Below are positions 5,609-7,385 of a stretch of DNA of 7,385 nt, piece by piece (within the stretch, counting starts at the first letter, position 1; every line of letters starts with the position of its first letter). This DNA comes from Bacilli bacterium (GTDB taxonomy: Bacteria; Bacillota_I; Bacilli_A; RF39; UBA660), in assembly GCA_016296435.1 (NCBI GenBank), contig JAEDJI010000038.1, positions 1-7,385 of the forward strand, given 5' to 3'. Position numbers and translations under genes: made by a program. The notes beneath the pieces were generated by a model. The model searched no databases. It was given only the letters and a program-made list of their open reading frames with translations, and was not told the origin of the DNA.

Positions 5609-6429
5609 TTTTTCACCTTATATATTGTTTTTTTATCTAAAAATAAAGTATCTGTATTAGATATAATATTATCTATATCTTTGTTTTCTTTTATAGCTTG
5701 CAATACTTTTTTAAAATCTTTATCTTTTATCATTGTTTGATCTAATATTAAATAATCTATTTTAGCCTTTTCTAATTGTTTTTTATATTTTAATCCATTT
5801 AATATTTTATCTGATAATATCATTGTTCCTTCTTTTGTTTCTTTTATTAAAAATTTTTTATCTTTTTCAATTATATAGTTATTTCTTTTGTAATTTTTCT
5901 TTTTTAAATACTTAAAGTAATTTGTAATTAACTTTCTTTTAGAAAATGCCATCATTTGATAACCAAATATATTTACAAATAGTTTAAAGCTAGTATTTTT
6001 TCTTATTTCTATTATTTCTTGTAATGTTATTTCAGATGAAATTACTGCCCCATATACTCCTTTTTCTTCATAATGATTACATGTTCTATAATTAGTTACA
6101 AAAAAGTTTTGATTCCATATTAAAGGAGTTTTTATTTCTAATTTTTTTGCTAATGACAATACAGATAAATCATAAAATAAGATTCCATTTATATTTAAGC
6201 TATCTAGTTCTAATAGAATTTTTTTTAAGTTTTCTATATCTTTATTAAAAATATTTTTATCTATTTTTATAAATATTTCTTTATTTGTTTTTTGTTTCAT
6301 ATTTTTTAAATCTTTTAATGTTACAGATATGGGTGTTGTATACGAGAAGTCTTTTAAACCAAAAAGGAATGCTTCAGCATTCTCAAATTTTTTAATATTT
6401 ATAGTTGTTGGTATGACTAATAATTTCAT
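5605..6429 (-). CDS. trhP1: Short cysteine-poor U32-family protein, partner in tRNA U34 hydroxylation (YrrN/TrhP1-like)
   Basis: A 274-residue, Lys-rich, diverged U32 homologue between trmR and trhP2, the position of yrrN in B. subtilis, where both yrrN and yrrO are required for 5-hydroxyuridine. The segment FGYQMMAFSKRKLITNYF (155-172) aligns by eye with HGAMCTCYSGRCVLSNYF of the next gene, but the cluster cysteines are replaced. The only cysteine in the protein is C117. It therefore should not bind the Fe-S cluster itself and probably works as a non-catalytic or substrate-binding half beside TrhP2 (inference). The C-terminus DKKTIYKVKK resembles YrrN-type proteins. Start ATG 6429-6427 has an extended site AGGATGTGAT. 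It stands 6 bases after the trmR TGA and in the same frame as trmR. Its TGA stop overlaps the trhP2 start. It is shorter than the B. subtilis protein (about 309 residues). Confidence 0.8.
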   Translation of the reverse strand: MKLLVIPTTINIKKFENAEAFLFGLKDFSYTTPISVTLKDLKNMKQKTNKEIFIKIDKNIFNKDIENLKKILLELDSLNINGILFYDLSVLSLAKKLEIKTPLIWNQNFFVTNYRTCNHYEEKGVYGAVISSEITLQEIIEIRKNTSFKLFVNIFGYQMMAFSKRKLITNYFKYLKKKNYKRNNYIIEKDKKFLIKETKEGTMILSDKILNGLKYKKQLEKAKIDYLILDQTMIKDKDFKKVLQAIKENKDIDNIISNTDTLFLDKKTIYKVKK

Positions 6430-6434
6430 ATTAT

Positions 6435-6444
6435 ATCACATCCT
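6435..6444 (-). promoter_or_regulatory. trhP1 ribosome binding site, spanning the trmR stop
   Basis: AGGATGTGAT matches the full anti-Shine-Dalgarno complement AGGAGGTGAT at 9 of 10 positions and ends five bases before ATG 6429. It includes the trmR TGA. This supports TGA acting as a stop here: otherwise trmR and trhP1, which share a frame, would read as one fused protein. Confidence 0.7.
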
Positions 6445-7035
6445 TTTTTCAGTAACTGATAAACCATCTCCAATTTCATAGAATGTTGTTTTATATTTAA
6501 TATTATTTTCTAAAAAATCAATGTAGTTTCGTATTTTTCTAACTAAAGCTCTTATGTTTCTATTTTGTATTTGCGATGGTTCTTGTTCTACATAGCCATG
6601 AAAACTTAGGTTATCTGTTATTATTATTCCATTTGGTTCTAGATTTTTTTCAAATTTATTAAAGAAATCTAGGTTTTTACTTTTAGCAGCATCTATTAAG
6701 ATAAGATCATATTTTTCTTTTAATAATACATCAAGTGCATCATTATATATTAGAGTTATTCTATCCTCTAGTTCAAATTTTTTTATATTTTTTACTGCTT
6801 CAAGGTACCTATCTTTATCTTTTTCAATTGAAGTAACTATAAGATTAGGCGATGAAAGAGCCATCATAATTGCAGAATATCCAATTGCAGTACCTATTTC
6901 AAGTACTTTTTTTACTCTTTTTTGATGTATTTTAGATATTATAAAGTCAATGCTATCATCCACCATAATTGGTACTTTATTTACTAATGCATACTCTTTT
7001 ATTGTTTTAATTTCATTATATGTTTTTTCTACCAT
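6436..7035 (-). CDS. trmR: tRNA 5-hydroxyuridine methyltransferase (class I SAM, COMT-like)
   Basis: A 199-residue class I SAM-dependent O-methyltransferase. In B. subtilis TrmR (YrrM) methylates 5-hydroxyuridine at tRNA position 34 to 5-methoxyuridine, widening wobble reading. Motif I EIGTAIGYS (46-54) binds SAM; IEKD (70-73) carries the acidic residue expected at the ribose; LIDAAK (113-118) and TDN (140-142) supply the Asp/Asp-Asn metal-binding residues of the catechol-methyltransferase family; RNIR (159-162) is also typical. I choose ATG 7035-7033, which overlaps the mltG stop by 7 bases and has AAGGA 11 bases upstream. A GTG at 7044 would add three residues but lies only two bases from that site. 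The two genes downstream make its substrate, which strongly supports TrmR over a small-molecule O-methyltransferase. Stop is TGA. Confidence 0.88.
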   Translation of the reverse strand: MVEKTYNEIKTIKEYALVNKVPIMVDDSIDFIISKIHQKRVKKVLEIGTAIGYSAIMMALSSPNLIVTSIEKDKDRYLEAVKNIKKFELEDRITLIYNDALDVLLKEKYDLILIDAAKSKNLDFFNKFEKNLEPNGIIITDNLSFHGYVEQEPSQIQNRNIRALVRKIRNYIDFLENNIKYKTTFYEIGDGLSVTEKRM

Positions 7036-7385
7036 TGTAACCACAATCCTTCTTGTTCTAATTTGTTTATTGTTTGTTCATGTTCTCTTAGTGTTTTTGT
7101 AAAATATAATTTATGATTTTTGTCTGAAACAAAATAATAGTAATTTGTTTTAATCGGTTTTATTACTGCTTCAATTGCTTTCTTACCAGGAGCGGATATT
7201 GGTCCAATTGGAAATAATACTGGATTATCTCCACGTGTATTGTAAGCATTTTGATTGTTTATATCAGAATATGTTAAAACTTCAGTCATTTCTTTTTTAA
7301 CACCATAGTATGATGTTACACAACTACCTAAAGGCATATCATCCATCATTCTATTATAAAAAACACTTGCTATATTTTTAAAGTC
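7029..7385 (-). CDS. mltG: Endolytic peptidoglycan transglycosylase MltG, C-terminal part (partial, runs off right edge)
   Basis: The last 118 codons of a YceG/MltG protein; the frame is open to the window edge, so the first internal ATG (7349) is not the start. MltG is a single-pass membrane enzyme that cuts nascent glycan strands and so sets their length. Visible family motifs: IASVFYNR near the edge, MPLGS, NTRGDNPVLFPIGPISAPGKKAIEAVIKP (where most members read NTY...GLPPGPI.NPG..AI.A...P), and YYYFVSDKNHKLYFTKTLREHEQ near the C-terminus. The catalytic Glu and the membrane segment lie outside the window. One deviation: the common SDPT/SDVT reads SCVT. It ends in TAG, overlapping trmR, as yrrL precedes yrrM in B. 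subtilis. Its presence indicates a walled cell. Confidence 0.93.
   Translation of the reverse strand, partial: DFKNIASVFYNRMMDDMPLGSCVTSYYGVKKEMTEVLTYSDINNQNAYNTRGDNPVLFPIGPISAPGKKAIEAVIKPIKTNYYYFVSDKNHKLYFTKTLREHEQTINKLEQEGLWLQW

Noticed and set aside
6427..6438. TGA-TATAAT (extended -10-like) just before trhP1
   Set aside because: The match is perfect but transcription would start inside the trhP1 coding sequence and no -35 lies 16-18 bases upstream (CAGTTA). It is better explained as the ribosome binding site spacer.
6427..7035. Fusion of trmR and trhP1 by reading TGA as Trp (genetic code 4)
   Set aside because: The two genes share a frame and are separated by one TGA, but trhP1 has an excellent ribosome binding site, both proteins end or begin where their families do, all tryptophans seen use TGG, and a second TGA ends trhP1 at its ATGA overlap.
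7347..7349. ATG as the start of a 106-residue mltG product
   Set aside because: The frame remains open to the window edge and the upstream residues (IASVFYNR) are conserved MltG sequence, so this is an internal methionine of a truncated view.
1..7385. CRISPR arrays, insertion sequences, toxin-antitoxin or defence genes
   Set aside because: No regularly spaced repeats, no terminal inverted repeats with a transposase, and every substantial gene belongs to a known housekeeping family.

Overview
The window is a strongly AT-rich bacterial chromosomal segment. Every supportable gene lies on the minus strand, so transcription runs from base 7385 towards base 1. The gene order mltG - trmR(yrrM) - trhP1(yrrN) - trhP2(yrrO) - greA matches the Bacillus subtilis yrrL-yrrM-yrrN-yrrO-(udk)-greA neighbourhood, here without udk. 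Together with AGGTGA-type ribosome binding sites and strong sigma-A-like promoters, this points to a low-GC Bacillota, probably a Bacilli/Erysipelotrichia/RF39-like lineage. That placement is inference, since no rRNA is present. Tryptophan is encoded by TGG, and TGA appears to work as a stop (trmR and trhP1). With the cell-wall gene mltG and a full-length mutS, this argues against a Mycoplasma-type organism using code 4.

Right part (7385 to 4427): the C-terminal end of mltG (septum-type endolytic transglycosylase), then trmR, trhP1 and trhP2. They overlap or nearly touch (7-base overlap, 6-base gap, 4-base overlap), which indicates one translationally coupled operon. The last three are the likely complete protein set for 5-methoxyuridine at tRNA position 34: TrhP1/TrhP2 hydroxylate U34 and TrmR methylates the product.

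Middle (4426 to 3833): greA has its own near-consensus promoter (TTGACA, 17-base spacer, TATCCT) in an 80-base gap and ends in a compact hairpin plus T-tract. A second promoter, for mutS, is physically interleaved with that terminator: its -35 lies in the hairpin and its -10 directly follows the T-tract. The predicted mutS mRNA leader is only about ten bases.

Left part (3820 to 429): mutS (mismatch recognition ATPase) and rsmI (16S rRNA C1402 2'-O-methyltransferase) form a two-gene unit 8 bases apart, with the rsmI ribosome binding site overlapping the mutS stop. The genes of the window therefore concentrate on information fidelity: wobble decoding, transcript cleavage, mismatch repair and ribosome P-site modification.

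Far left (428 to 1): a 322-base AT-rich intergenic region carries two good minus-strand promoter matches, two adjoining palindromes and a weak AT-only terminator candidate. It is followed by the first 35 codons of an unrecognised membrane-anchored or secreted protein that runs off the window edge. No tRNA, rRNA, CRISPR array, insertion sequence or clear foreign DNA was seen. I did not find an undescribed biological system; the most notable signals are regulatory (the greA/mutS junction and the intergenic region).
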